Assembly: GCF_003076635.1 (NCBI RefSeq)
Contig: NZ_QDKG01000008.1
Coordinates: 99,400-163,399, forward strand
Reading direction: 5' to 3'
From: Sphingobacterium corticibacter
Lineage (GTDB): Bacteria > Bacteroidota > Bacteroidia > Sphingobacteriales > Sphingobacteriaceae
DNA: 64,000 nucleotides
Part shown: positions 35,111-44,936 of the stretch, in pieces
Layout of the letters: each line of letters opens with the position of its first letter
How positions within the stretch are numbered: the stretch's first letter is position 1
Notes under the pieces: generated by a model
The model's database searches: none
What the model saw: the letters and a program-made list of their open reading frames with translations, nothing else
What the model was told of the DNA's origin: nothing
Translations under genes and position numbers: made by a program

Positions 35111-36129
35111 TCGTTTTGCGTAAGCTCGCCACGAATAGGTTGTTCCACATATTTGGCGACCTCCGCTTGGTCGGTAAAATGTCCTTGCAAATACATCAAT
35201 TTGGTGATGGCTGTTTCAAAAGTCATATCATAGCCATTCAATACGCCGATGCCTTTCAGTTTGGCGCTGGTGCCGTATCTGCCCATTTCTACAGAGCCAA
35301 CCTTACATTGCGAAATATCAATGATATTAATCCCAGCATTAATGGCTTCGCTGAGTTCATCGATAAACCATTGATCTGTCATGGTATTGCCTGCTCCAAA
35401 TGTCTCCATGATAATTCCGCGCGCGCCACAGTGCAGAATCTGATGAACAGTAGTCCGATTAATCCCTGGGAAAAGCTTTAGCACCGCCACGCGATTATCT
35501 AGGCTGGTGTGCATGATGAAGTTCTGTCCGCTGTTGTCCAACAAGGCATCTTCGTTATATTGAATGTGAATTCCAGCTTCTGCAAGCACCGGATAGTTAG
35601 GCGAACGAAATGCTTCGAACTTGGCCGAATTATACTTGAAAGAACGATTGCCTCGAAATAGCTTATTATCAAATAAGATACACACTTCTTGTACGATCGA
35701 GCGTCCGTCGCGTTTTGCTGACGCTATCTCCAAAGCCGTCATCAAATTCTCTCGCGCATCAGTTCGGATTTCGCCGATCGGCAATTGAGATCCTGATAAG
35801 ATCACGGGCTTTTGCAAACCTTCGAGCATAAAGCTTAGGATAGAAGCCGAAAAAGACATCGTATCCGAGCCGTGTAAGATCACAAAACCATCATACAATT
35901 CGTAGTTTTTTTGGATAATCTCGGCCATCTCCACCCAGATATGTTCTTTCATATCCGACGAGTCAATAATCGGATCAAAAGAATGCACGGTAATCTTGTA
36001 GTTTAGCCGACTCAGGTCGGGCAGATTGTTGGCGATAAGCTCAAAATCAAAAGGCACGAAAGAACCTGTTTTAGGATCTTTGACCATCCCGATGGTGCCA
36101 CCCGTGTATATGATGAAAATGTTGTTCAT
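35107..36129 (-). CDS. ansA: Type I L-asparaginase
   Basis: 340 residues without a signal peptide, so cytoplasmic type I. Catalytic threonines fall in IIYTGGTIGM (near residue 13) and in VILHGSDTMSFSASIL (near 85-100). It hydrolyses asparagine to aspartate and ammonia. It lies 6 bases after the TatD gene on the same strand, suggesting joint transcription. Confidence 0.93.
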   Translation of the reverse strand: MNNIFIIYTGGTIGMVKDPKTGSFVPFDFELIANNLPDLSRLNYKITVHSFDPIIDSSDMKEHIWVEMAEIIQKNYELYDGFVILHGSDTMSFSASILSFMLEGLQKPVILSGSQLPIGEIRTDARENLMTALEIASAKRDGRSIVQEVCILFDNKLFRGNRSFKYNSAKFEAFRSPNYPVLAEAGIHIQYNEDALLDNSGQNFIMHTSLDNRVAVLKLFPGINRTTVHQILHCGARGIIMETFGAGNTMTDQWFIDELSEAINAGINIIDISQCKVGSVEMGRYGTSAKLKGIGVLNGYDMTFETAITKLMYLQGHFTDQAEVAKYVEQPIRGELTQND

Positions 36130-36135
36130 ATGCTG

Positions 36136-36918
36136 TTATATTCCGAAAACGTCTATTGAATTCTGTGTGGTGATCTGCGCTAATTTTTCGATGGATATCT
36201 GATGCAGATCGGCCACCTTTTCTGCTACATACCGAAGGTAACTGCTTTCATTTTCCTTGCCACGAAATGGGCTTGGAGCGAGGTAAGGTGCATCGGTTTC
36301 CAGAACAATATGTTGCAGAGATACTTGGCTAACTACCGCGTCCAATCCTGCTTTTTTGAAAGTAACTACGCCACCAATTCCGAGCTTAAAGCCGAGATCA
36401 ATGGCACGTTGCGCTTGCTCTAATGTGCCGGTAAAGCAATGGAAAATTCCGAATAATTGATCGTCTTTCAACTCTTCTAGAATGTCAAAGACTTCGTCGA
36501 ATGCCTCTCGACAATGGATATCAATCGGCAAACCTAATGCCTTAGCCCAGCCAATCTGAGTTCTAAAGGCATCTTGCTGAATCGCCAACGTTGTTTTGTC
36601 CCAATACAGATCGATGCCAATCTCGCCAATGGCATATATTTTATGCGATTGAATCGCTTTTTCTATGGCAGCAAGATCCGCTACATAATCTTCTTTGACA
36701 CTGCAAGGATGTAATCCTAACATTGGAAAACAGTGCTGCGGATACGCTTTTACGGTTTCCATCACCGGTGTAATGGATGCTACATCTACATTCGGTAGAA
36801 ATAACCGATGCACATCTTGCTCAAAACAACGATTGAGATGTTCGTCTAACTGTGGACTACCAGCATGGTAATAAATATGGGTGTGGGTATCTGTTAAGAT
36901 AACGTTATGCTGACTCAT
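36136..36918 (-). CDS. tatD: TatD-family metal-dependent hydrolase
   Basis: 260 residues. Metal ligands are visible in TDTHTHIYY at the N-terminus, GEIGIDLYWDK in the middle, IDIHCREAF, FHCFTG and the late ETDAPYLAPSPFRGKEN. TatD family members are Mg-dependent DNases (3'-5' exonuclease activity in E. coli TatD). The frame is open to 36933; MSQHNVILTDTHTH at 36918 fits the family start better. Confidence 0.92.
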   Translation of the reverse strand: MSQHNVILTDTHTHIYYHAGSPQLDEHLNRCFEQDVHRLFLPNVDVASITPVMETVKAYPQHCFPMLGLHPCSVKEDYVADLAAIEKAIQSHKIYAIGEIGIDLYWDKTTLAIQQDAFRTQIGWAKALGLPIDIHCREAFDEVFDILEELKDDQLFGIFHCFTGTLEQAQRAIDLGFKLGIGGVVTFKKAGLDAVVSQVSLQHIVLETDAPYLAPSPFRGKENESSYLRYVAEKVADLHQISIEKLAQITTQNSIDVFGI

Positions 36919-36959
36919 GTCCAAAATTAGCATTTTATTGATAAGGAAAGTTCATCACA

Positions 36960-37000
36960 AACAAAAAACGCGATTCTCATAGAGAATCGCGTTTTTTGTT
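36960..37000 (-). terminator. 19-base-pair terminator after the FKBP gene
   Basis: AACAAAAAACGCGATTCTC (36960-36978) and its exact complement (36982-37000) around an ATA loop. On the minus strand the stem ends in a T-run, giving a strong intrinsic terminator 15 bases after the FKBP stop. Confidence 0.9.
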
Positions 37001-37014
37001 GAAAATTTATCAAT

Positions 37015-38004
37015 TTATCGTGTGATCGGTGCCTGCATAGCTGGCATCTCAGGAGCTACCGCCTCTTCTTCTTTTGGTCCAGCGATAATGTCTAGTACCT
37101 CTACTTCAAATACCAATGGTGCATATTGCGGAATAGCGCCCATTGATCCTTGTTGACCGTAACCTAAGTTGGAAGGAATGATGAAAGTCGCTTTGCTACC
37201 TTTTTTCAATAACTGCAAACCTTCCGTCCAACCTTGGATCACTGGATCTTTTCCTACGCGAATACGGATCGGCTCGTACGTACGCATTGGCTGATGAATC
37301 TTGTTTTTCTTCGCTAAGTCAGCATCGTTTGTATCGAATATTTTGTTGTTAGCTGCCAAAGAACCCGTGTAGTTCAACACTACGGTGTCGCCAATAGCTG
37401 CTAATTTACCAGCACCTTCTTCTTTTAATACATACTGAAGACCAGAAGCAGTTTTCTTAGGCTCCAATTTATTTTTTTGGATGTAAGAGTTGATTTTGCC
37501 TTCTTCTGCATTTTTAATCTTTTCGATTTCGCCTTCGAAATATTTGTTGACTTGCTCAAATAAAACAGAATCAGCTAAATCACCTTTTTTGAATACTTTC
37601 TCTACTTTAAAAGTGAATTGAAGGTATTTGTCTGCAAACTCTGGTTTAGGTTGACCTGTGCGAGCGGCCATCGTATCTAAGTTGATACGGAATACAGCAC
37701 TATCACCTTCACCTAGCATGCGCAAGATGCTGTTAGGATCTCCAGGATACGATCCTTGCAAGGTAGAATCTGGCATGATCGGTTGCGCCTGTGGCAATCC
37801 CATATCATACGTATTTGCCAACACCGAGTCACGATCTGTTTCTACGATCAGGTTAAATGCCAAAACATCACCTGTGGTCGCTTTCTCACCGCTTCCTTCT
37901 TTAATAAATTTGTACTCTAACCCACCGTCGCCTTTTTTGAAGCTTTGGCATGAGGTCATCGCAAGAGCGGCCACTGCCGTTAAAAATAGAATTGACTTCT
38001 TCAT
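37015..38004 (-). CDS. FKBP-type peptidyl-prolyl isomerase lipoprotein, tandem FKBP-like
   Basis: 329 residues. The N-terminal lipoprotein signal ends in LAMTSC (Cys19). The C-terminal domain (about 185-312) is a clear FKBP: GDTVVLNYTGSL, VIQGWTEGLQLLKKGSKATFIIPSNLGYGQ and PLVFEVEVLDI. The first half (about 28-140: GLEYKFIKEGSG, TGDVLAFNLIV, LGEGDSAVFRI, LQFTFKVEKVF) looks like a second, degenerate FKBP domain. Likely a periplasmic or outer-membrane folding factor. Confidence 0.9.
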   Translation of the reverse strand: MKKSILFLTAVAALAMTSCQSFKKGDGGLEYKFIKEGSGEKATTGDVLAFNLIVETDRDSVLANTYDMGLPQAQPIMPDSTLQGSYPGDPNSILRMLGEGDSAVFRINLDTMAARTGQPKPEFADKYLQFTFKVEKVFKKGDLADSVLFEQVNKYFEGEIEKIKNAEEGKINSYIQKNKLEPKKTASGLQYVLKEEGAGKLAAIGDTVVLNYTGSLAANNKIFDTNDADLAKKNKIHQPMRTYEPIRIRVGKDPVIQGWTEGLQLLKKGSKATFIIPSNLGYGQQGSMGAIPQYAPLVFEVEVLDIIAGPKEEEAVAPEMPAMQAPITR

Positions 38005-38030
38005 TTGTATTTGGATGTATAATTTTTATG

Positions 38031-39041
38031 TTAATTTGTTAATACTTCTGCGTATTGCGGAAGTATCGATTTAAATCTTTCCACTACGGTTAGCAAATCT
38101 TCATTAGAGCTTCCTCCCGATGCGTTTAAATGTCCGCCCCCATTAAAATGGGTTTTACAGATCTCATTGCAGGGAATTTCTCCAATCGATCGCAAAGATA
38201 ACTTAATTAATTCGGTTCTATCAACAAATAATCCTGCTAAGCGTACACCTTTTATGGATAGCGCATAGTTTACCAAACCTTCGGTGTCGCCCGTCGTAAT
38301 AGCAAACTGCTTCAAGTCATCTTTACTGATGGCAAATATGGCTGTATTGTACTCAGGAATCACCTCCAAGCAATTTAACAAACAATAGCCTAAGAACTTC
38401 AATCGGTTTTCTGTCGAGCTGTTGTACACCTGTTGGTGAATCTCCCAGTTGCGCACACCAATCTCAATTAAATCCGCAATAATACGATGAACTTCAGCAT
38501 TAGCCGCCTTGAATCGGAATGAACCGGTATCGGTCATAATACCGGTGTACAAACAGGTCGCCATATCCGCGTTCAATTTCGCTTTACCGCCCAATTCTTC
38601 ACAAATAAATCGATAAACTAACTGCGCAGTAGCAGCAGCTTGCGAATCCCAATAGCTCAGATCTGCAAAATCTTCTGGATCTAGATGATGATCAATCATC
38701 CATTTCTGTCCGGCTGCACCGCGAATTACCGGTTCTAAAATATTAGTGCGCGATAGCGCGCTATAGTCAAGGCAAAATATAATCTCCGCTTCGTCAAAAA
38801 GTCGATAAACCAAATCCGGCTGGTCGGGGAAAATGATCACTTCCTCACGACCCGGCATCCAATCCAGAAAGGTTGGAAAATCGGAAGAAACTACCACAGA
38901 TACATCATGTCCTGCCGCGCGTAACCACTGTGAAAGCCCTAGAGATGAGCCTAATGCATCACCATCTGGCTTGTGATGCGTCGTGATAACAATTTTCCTC
39001 GGGGAGTCTAATAGAGTGATATTCTTTTTTCCTTCTAACAT
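38031..39041 (-). CDS. DHH/DHHA1 phosphoesterase (NrnA-like)
   Basis: 336 residues. DHH motifs: TTHHKPDGDALGSSLGL (about 20-36), CLDYS, MIDHHLDPEDFADL and YTGIMTDTGSF; the DHHA1 domain ends with HFNGGGHLNASGG. This is the layout of NrnA, which degrades nano-RNA and pAp. A TAGGTTTG element on the minus strand (39058-39065) may be its -7 promoter. Confidence 0.88.
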   Translation of the reverse strand: MLEGKKNITLLDSPRKIVITTHHKPDGDALGSSLGLSQWLRAAGHDVSVVVSSDFPTFLDWMPGREEVIIFPDQPDLVYRLFDEAEIIFCLDYSALSRTNILEPVIRGAAGQKWMIDHHLDPEDFADLSYWDSQAAATAQLVYRFICEELGGKAKLNADMATCLYTGIMTDTGSFRFKAANAEVHRIIADLIEIGVRNWEIHQQVYNSSTENRLKFLGYCLLNCLEVIPEYNTAIFAISKDDLKQFAITTGDTEGLVNYALSIKGVRLAGLFVDRTELIKLSLRSIGEIPCNEICKTHFNGGGHLNASGGSSNEDLLTVVERFKSILPQYAEVLTN

Positions 39042-39125
39042 ATATAATTTATGAATGCAAACCTACCAAAAAAAATCTTCTGATAAAATTTTTTTCGTCA
39101 TCCTAAAACCGTGTATAACAAATTA

Positions 39126-41750
39126 TTAGTGCTTGTAAGCATAGAGTTTGTGATCACGCTTGGTAGATAGTAGGTAATTGTCACTATTGTAGTTGATGCG
39201 GCCGTAGTAGAACAATGGAAGACTCTCTACGGGGAATCCATCCAACACGCCACCGTTTTCTGTAAAAACGTAAATTAAATTGTTGGATGGTATGCTAATG
39301 CCTAATTGCATAGTGGTCTGCGAAATCGGGAATAACATAGGCGCGCTGTATATGTCTTTGGTGAATCCCTGACTATAGCGCAGCGCCGTACTATCTGTCG
39401 TTTGATAGACGCCTAATTTACTGTCGTCGATCACGATCATGTCAGGCGCGTTGGAGGCTGACAGTGAGGCAAAGAATGCCCGATGATTTTGCGAAAGTCC
39501 CGCTATGGCTGTCTTGCTCACGCCACCAGATTTGGAGTAGCGATAGTAATTGCCCGATGCATCCGTGGTGACAAATACATCTTCGGCCGATGCACTGGAA
39601 ATATGTCCTAATGAATTTTTGAATGTAGCCTCATTTGGAGCAGCAATTTCTTGTGTAATCTGTCCTGAGCTATTAAAATAATATACTTTTCCGGATGTAC
39701 TACCGACCACAATTTCATCTTTAGCGAGAAATATGCCCGGCAATAATCGACCTGAAACGGGGATCGACGACCAGTTGCTCAAAGCATTTCCTTCCATGTC
39801 GTAAGCGACTAGACGATCACTCAAAGAAACGAGAATCACATCACGACGATCAATTGTCAATACGACTGGCGAAGCCGTTGGCTCTTCGGGCAAACCCAAT
39901 GAAAAGCCGGGTAAGCCATCGCCATTAGGATCAAAACGATACAAACGATTCCTATCGGTAACCAGCAAAATGGAACGATCAGGAATTTGAATCATATCGC
40001 CAATCACACGGCCAGAAAAGACGGTGGACCACATTTTTTTTCCAGTCGGATGGATAGCATGAATAGTGTGATCTTGTTCTTGCGCCAGAATGAACTGACT
40101 GGTATCCGAATGCTCGAATACATATGGGCGAGTGATTAAACGGTTGTCGAAAGAGTAAGTCCACTCTGGAGAAGCTCCTAAAGCAGTAGAACTTTTGTAA
40201 ATTCCATAAATACTGCTGATAAAGTCCCCACCATTACCCATGAGCTGTACAGACCACGAATAGAAATCTTGATAACCAAATTTTTCTGTATTTCGGAAGT
40301 TCTGTGCGAATGGCCTTACTAAGTTGTTATTCAACATTCGCCCCGCATTTTTGGTGTGCAGAAAGAACGTTACGTTGGCTTCATCACCTTGCATACGCTG
40401 ATAATTTTTGAAACCCAACGTTCCGACCAATAGATCGCTATTTTGCCGCTGTCTGCGGTAGTTGTTTAATGTAGCTGATTGATTGGCAAATACCAGGACG
40501 TCGTCTACGATGGTAAAATAGGGGCGTTGAAAGGTCTGAAAGGCATCACCATAATAAGCATAGAGCAAATGCTCGTACTTAAAACGGTAAACGCCATCAC
40601 CTGCATTTTCAGCTAATTCAGGTAGCATGCCGTCCAAAGCACTGGAATCGCGCAAAGAGAGAAAACCTAGGTAATCCCCATTATTCAATTCTGCAGTGGC
40701 AAATTCGTTTCCAACTGCAGCTTCAAATCCAGTGATTATTTTTGGTCGGCTACTGCGGGTATTTTCCAGCTGATCCAGAATACGTTTTTGATTGGGTTTG
40801 CTAGTCAGGTATTTCTCCAGATCCTGACGGTAATGTCGGAGGTCACTTACGGAGTATTCCAGATACAAGGCGGTATTGGCCGGGAAATACTGATATAGGC
40901 GTTGTGTTGTCTTTTGTTGCGAAGCAAAAAGTGCTAAATAACTTTTTTCGGTTTTGGATAGTTCACTCTCGCCCGTGAGCATGAGCGCATCTTGTTTGTA
41001 ATTGATATTCCACGTAGATTGCCCGTCTAATCCCATGAATTGCTTCATGAAGTCTCCCGGTCGATTGCGCTGAAATTTCTTAGATAGGCTGTCAATTTGT
41101 TGATGCGAGAAATAGAAGCTCAGCGGCACATTTCGATTCGTATGCTCTAAGAAAAAGTTGATTTGCTGGCGACTCAACTTAGGATGTCGTTTATCCAATA
41201 CTTTCTCTAAAATTGGCAGGGCAGGCGATACAAAGAAAATATCTGCATGATAAGCCGCATACCATGTAATGTCGCTGCTATCGGCACGCAAAGCGAAGAT
41301 GCGTTGGCCAAGGGTGTCTAATGTCGTAAATTGATATTTATCAGAAAGTTGTGCTAACGTATTATTGACCGCGTTGTTCTTTAAAGGCTCCACCGTAGGA
41401 ATAGTGAATAGCATCTCGATAGATTTGTCTACGTGATGAAACGAAACATAGACTTCTGTTCCGGAGAGATGCGACGTCAATGCCGGGCTACGCATCAGTT
41501 GCTGCTTTAGGTCGTCTATATTATCCTTTTGCTCAAATCCTAATAAAGCATCGAAGACTTCGTAATCTTTAAAAATGTTGTCGGTGGTTTCTTCGTTCTT
41601 GAATGCTGCGATAAGCAAAGTTTCATCTGGAAGAAAAGTGAGCGGCTTGGTCATGTCTTTTTGCGCGCTGCCCAGTCCCGTAAAATAAAATATGGAAGCA
41701 GCCACTACAGCTATAAATAACACAACCGAAACTATTATCGTACCCTTCAT
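39126..41750 (-). CDS. Large membrane-anchored protein with C-terminal propeller-like repeats
   Basis: 874 residues. There is one N-terminal membrane span (about 4-24, IIVSVVLFIAVVAASIFYFTG), a long domain resembling DUF3352 (about 35-510, starting KPLTFLPDETLLIAAFKN), then a beta-propeller-like region (about 520-870) with repeated strands such as FILAQEQDHTIHAIHPTGKK, RNRLYRFDPNGDGLPG, RLVAYDMEGNALSNW and GKVYYFNSSGQI, similar to PQQ-type repeats. It probably acts in the periplasm. No enzyme function can be assigned. Its ATG lies only 6 bases from a TAGGTTTG element. Confidence 0.7.
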   Translation of the reverse strand: MKGTIIVSVVLFIAVVAASIFYFTGLGSAQKDMTKPLTFLPDETLLIAAFKNEETTDNIFKDYEVFDALLGFEQKDNIDDLKQQLMRSPALTSHLSGTEVYVSFHHVDKSIEMLFTIPTVEPLKNNAVNNTLAQLSDKYQFTTLDTLGQRIFALRADSSDITWYAAYHADIFFVSPALPILEKVLDKRHPKLSRQQINFFLEHTNRNVPLSFYFSHQQIDSLSKKFQRNRPGDFMKQFMGLDGQSTWNINYKQDALMLTGESELSKTEKSYLALFASQQKTTQRLYQYFPANTALYLEYSVSDLRHYRQDLEKYLTSKPNQKRILDQLENTRSSRPKIITGFEAAVGNEFATAELNNGDYLGFLSLRDSSALDGMLPELAENAGDGVYRFKYEHLLYAYYGDAFQTFQRPYFTIVDDVLVFANQSATLNNYRRQRQNSDLLVGTLGFKNYQRMQGDEANVTFFLHTKNAGRMLNNNLVRPFAQNFRNTEKFGYQDFYSWSVQLMGNGGDFISSIYGIYKSSTALGASPEWTYSFDNRLITRPYVFEHSDTSQFILAQEQDHTIHAIHPTGKKMWSTVFSGRVIGDMIQIPDRSILLVTDRNRLYRFDPNGDGLPGFSLGLPEEPTASPVVLTIDRRDVILVSLSDRLVAYDMEGNALSNWSSIPVSGRLLPGIFLAKDEIVVGSTSGKVYYFNSSGQITQEIAAPNEATFKNSLGHISSASAEDVFVTTDASGNYYRYSKSGGVSKTAIAGLSQNHRAFFASLSASNAPDMIVIDDSKLGVYQTTDSTALRYSQGFTKDIYSAPMLFPISQTTMQLGISIPSNNLIYVFTENGGVLDGFPVESLPLFYYGRINYNSDNYLLSTKRDHKLYAYKH

Positions 41751-41756
41751 CTACTA

Positions 41757-41764
41757 CAAACCTA
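41757..41764 (-). promoter_or_regulatory. -7 promoter element next to the 41750 start
   Basis: TAGGTTTG on the minus strand fits TAnnTTTG and ends 6 bases before the ATG. If used, the mRNA would have almost no leader. The -33 match (TTTG 15 bases upstream) is slightly short. Confidence 0.4.
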
Positions 41765-41886
41765 AAAAAAATCTTGTAGCAAATTTCCATTAGAATGTTT
41801 AAAAAGTGATAAAAATCATGTGGAGTATGCATCAAATTGTATACATTTAGCATCAAGAAATCGGCCGCGGAGCGCGATATACTATT

Positions 41887-42276
41887 ATGAACAAACAAAT
41901 TATTCTTACTGCAGCATTTTTCGGGATGGTTGCTGTGATATTAGGAGCATTCGGAGCACATGGTTTAGAAGGCAAAGTGAGTGATTCTCAGTTAGAAACT
42001 TGGGAGACTGCCAATCGTTATCATTTTTACCATACGTTGGCCTTACTATTCCTGTCCACTTTCTCACGTGCAAAGAGTCAATCTATACGCTTATCATTTA
42101 TTGCTTTCACGGTAGGCATTCTTTTGTTTTCTGGCTCACTATACATTTTGAGCACACGTGAATTGCTTGGGATTACGAAGGTCAGTATGTTAGGGCCTAT
42201 TACGCCTATCGGCGGGCTATTTTTTATCATCGGTTGGATTGGTTTATTCTCCGCCGCGTTGAGACACCGCGCATAA
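41887..42276 (+). CDS. DUF423 small membrane protein (YgdD-like)
   Basis: 129 residues with four membrane spans. The family block AFGAHGLEGKVSDSQLETWETA followed by NRYHFYHTLALL and the late MLGPITPIGGLFFIIGW is characteristic of DUF423. Function unknown. It is divergent from the large minus-strand gene and followed by a good terminator. Confidence 0.88.
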   Translation: MNKQIILTAAFFGMVAVILGAFGAHGLEGKVSDSQLETWETANRYHFYHTLALLFLSTFSRAKSQSIRLSFIAFTVGILLFSGSLYILSTRELLGITKVSMLGPITPIGGLFFIIGWIGLFSAALRHRA

Positions 42277-42300
42277 ATAAACCCTAATTTAGAAATAGAG

Positions 42301-42340
42301 ATACCCTCGCTTAGTAGCTGCTAATCGAGGGTATTTTTTT
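42301..42340 (+). terminator. intrinsic terminator between the DUF423 gene and priA
   Basis: ATACCCTCG / CGAGGGTAT (42301-42309 and 42326-42334), with an inner TTAG/CTAA pairing in the loop, then six more T. A clear rho-independent terminator. Confidence 0.88.
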
Positions 42341-42350
42341 ACATTTGTAT

Positions 42351-44837
42351 ATGTCATCACCCCAGCTTTTCGAATCCGCCGCTGCGCGGCAGACGCTATT
42401 TGTAGAGGTTGTATTGCCACTGTCAATAGCTAAGTCGTATACGTATCGTGTGCCCGAAGCACTCAACGAAAAAGTGAAATTGGGCGTGCGCGTGATCGTG
42501 CAGTTTGGGAAAAACCGGATCTATGCGGCCATTGTGGAACGCGTAACAGAGGAAGCACCACTACGATACGAAGCAAAATACATTCTGGATGTGGTGGATG
42601 AGCAAGGAATTGTTGGTGTGCAACAGCTCGATTTCTGGCACTGGATCGCTGATTATTACATGTGCCATCTTGGGGATGTGATGCAAGCGGCTTTGCCAGC
42701 AGCGTTAAAAATGGCTTCTGAAACGAAGATTCGCTCCGCGGATCAAGAAGATCTGGATCGAAGCGGATTGAATGATAAAGCATTTCTTGTGATGGATGCG
42801 CTGGATGTGGCAGGTGAACTCCGCATTAGCGATGTCATCAAAATATTAGGGCAGAAAACCGTTTTTCCGCTGTTAAAAAGTCTGTTTGATAAGGGTTTTA
42901 TCCTGATTTCCGAAGAGATTAAGCAAAAGTATAAGCCTAAGGTGAAAACCTTCTTTACCTTGTCGTCTCTATATTCAGACAGTGAAGGCAAGCGTTTGTT
43001 GTTAGATTCTTTGAATCGTGCACCCACGCAGCAGGATGCCGTGCTTGCTTTCATGCAATTGCAAAAGCAAGGGGGCGAAATCACCCGTCAGGATATCATG
43101 GAAGCATCCGGCTGCGGTTCGTCGGCCATCACTGCATTAATCGATAAAGGCGTTTTCGATGTCAAAGAAAAGGTGGTGAGTCGTTTTCAAGGTACTGATA
43201 TTGTCTTGCAGAAAGATTTCACGTTTAGTACGCCGCAACAGCAAGCATACGATCAAATCAACGAATTTTTTGAAGAAAAAGACGTTGTCTTATTGCACGG
43301 AGTGACGGCTTCGGGTAAAACGCAATTGTATGTTCGGCTGATCGAAAAGGCATTAGCACAAGGCCAACAAGTACTATTTCTATTACCGGAGATCGCCTTA
43401 ACGGCGCAGATCACCGAGCGGCTAAAATTATATTTTGGGGATCAGTTAGGCGTATATCATTCCAAATTTAATGATAACGAACGAGCAGAGGTATGGTACA
43501 AGGTATTGAACGGAGAGCTTAAAATTATTGTAGGCGCGCGTTCAGCCGTGTTATTGCCGTTTCAAAATCTCGGTTTGATCGTAGTCGATGAGGAGCACGA
43601 AAGCTCGTACAAACAATTCGAACCAGCGCCCCGATATCACGCACGGGACGCGGCGATTTATCTGGCAAACTCCTATGACGCCAAGGTATTATTGGGCTCT
43701 GCTACCCCTTCAGTAGAAAGTTTCTATAATGCCAAAGCGGGTAAATATGGTTTGGTAACGCTATCGGAGCGCTTCGGAGAAGTTCAATTGCCGGCCATCG
43801 AGATCATTCATGTGACGGAAGAAGGGAAGAAAGATCAGATGGTGAATTACTTCAGCAAAACGCTGTTGAAGGGCATCGAAGACGCAGTAGCACAAAAGGA
43901 ACAAGTTATTCTCTTTCAAAATCGTCGTGGACACACGCCTTTTTTGCAGTGTAAGACCTGTGGCTACGTCGCCAAATGTGTACAATGTGATGTGAGCCTG
44001 ACCTATCATAAATCCAGCAACTTATTGCATTGTCATTATTGCGGCTTCTCCGAAGATACGATGCAGGTTTGTCCGGCTTGTGGATCTACGCATTTGGAGA
44101 ATAAAGGCTATGGTACCGAACGAATAGAAGAGGAACTGGAATTGTTGATGCCAGATTTGCGCATCGGTCGCTTGGATTTGGATTCTACACGTGGTAAGCA
44201 TGGATTTGATAAAGTGATCACAGCATTCGACGACCACGAATTTGATGTGCTGATCGGGACACAGATGGTGGCCAAAGGTTTGGACTTTGGTCGCGTTAAC
44301 CTCATCGGCATCATCAATGCAGATGCGATGATCAATTTTCCAGATTTCCGGTCTTATGAGCGGGCATATTCCTTGTTTTCGCAAGTAGCAGGAAGATCCG
44401 GTCGTCGGCAGACGCAAGGTCGCGTAATTATCCAAACTTATTCGCCTAATCATCGGGTGCTGGAGCAAGTCGTGCAGCACGATTATTTAGCCATGTTTAC
44501 CAACGAAATCACCGAACGAAAAAGTTATCATTATCCGCCATTTTACCGCTTGATCCGATTGGATGTGAAGCATACCGATCAGGATAAATGTTTGGATTCG
44601 GCGAATAAATTAGCCAATCTGTTGCGTACTACTCTAGAGCAGCGTGTTCTTGGTCCGGAGCAACCTTTAGTGGCGCGCATTCGCAATTATTATATTCAGA
44701 CGATTACCTTAAAGGTGGAACGTACCGGCATCAGTATTGTCAAGGTCAAGGAATTGATTCGCCAAGCATTGCTCCATTTCGAATTGGATAAGAAGAATTC
44801 TGGCGTGCGTGTGGTGGTGGATGTAGATCCTTATTAA
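42351..44837 (+). CDS. priA: Primosomal protein N' (replication restart helicase)
   Basis: 828 residues from the ATG at 42351; a TTG at 42345 is also in frame but lies inside a TACATTTG element. Helicase motifs: LHGVTASGKTQLYVRL (Walker A), LIVVDEEHESSYK (DEEH), GSATPSVES and VAGRSGRR. The zinc-binding cysteines are in CKTCGYVAKCVQC and CHYCGF...CPACGS. It reloads DnaB at stalled forks. The N-terminal FVEVVLPLSIAKSYTYRVP is the 3'-end-binding domain. Confidence 0.95.
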   Translation: MSSPQLFESAAARQTLFVEVVLPLSIAKSYTYRVPEALNEKVKLGVRVIVQFGKNRIYAAIVERVTEEAPLRYEAKYILDVVDEQGIVGVQQLDFWHWIADYYMCHLGDVMQAALPAALKMASETKIRSADQEDLDRSGLNDKAFLVMDALDVAGELRISDVIKILGQKTVFPLLKSLFDKGFILISEEIKQKYKPKVKTFFTLSSLYSDSEGKRLLLDSLNRAPTQQDAVLAFMQLQKQGGEITRQDIMEASGCGSSAITALIDKGVFDVKEKVVSRFQGTDIVLQKDFTFSTPQQQAYDQINEFFEEKDVVLLHGVTASGKTQLYVRLIEKALAQGQQVLFLLPEIALTAQITERLKLYFGDQLGVYHSKFNDNERAEVWYKVLNGELKIIVGARSAVLLPFQNLGLIVVDEEHESSYKQFEPAPRYHARDAAIYLANSYDAKVLLGSATPSVESFYNAKAGKYGLVTLSERFGEVQLPAIEIIHVTEEGKKDQMVNYFSKTLLKGIEDAVAQKEQVILFQNRRGHTPFLQCKTCGYVAKCVQCDVSLTYHKSSNLLHCHYCGFSEDTMQVCPACGSTHLENKGYGTERIEEELELLMPDLRIGRLDLDSTRGKHGFDKVITAFDDHEFDVLIGTQMVAKGLDFGRVNLIGIINADAMINFPDFRSYERAYSLFSQVAGRSGRRQTQGRVIIQTYSPNHRVLEQVVQHDYLAMFTNEITERKSYHYPPFYRLIRLDVKHTDQDKCLDSANKLANLLRTTLEQRVLGPEQPLVARIRNYYIQTITLKVERTGISIVKVKELIRQALLHFELDKKNSGVRVVVDVDPY

Positions 44838-44936
44838 AGAGTATTTTAGCTTAATCAGATGGTAGATTTCTGTACTGCCCAGAAATTGCCTTTTTAGTTT
44901 GGAACTTCTTAGCATGCCTGAGCGTTCTAGCAAGCA

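Noticed and set aside
41623..41898. 91-codon minus-strand frame upstream of the large anchored protein
   Set aside because: It overlaps the start of the 39126-41750 gene in another frame and resembles no known protein.
42345..42350. TTG start for priA
   Set aside because: It lies within a TACATTTG element; the ATG two codons later is more likely.
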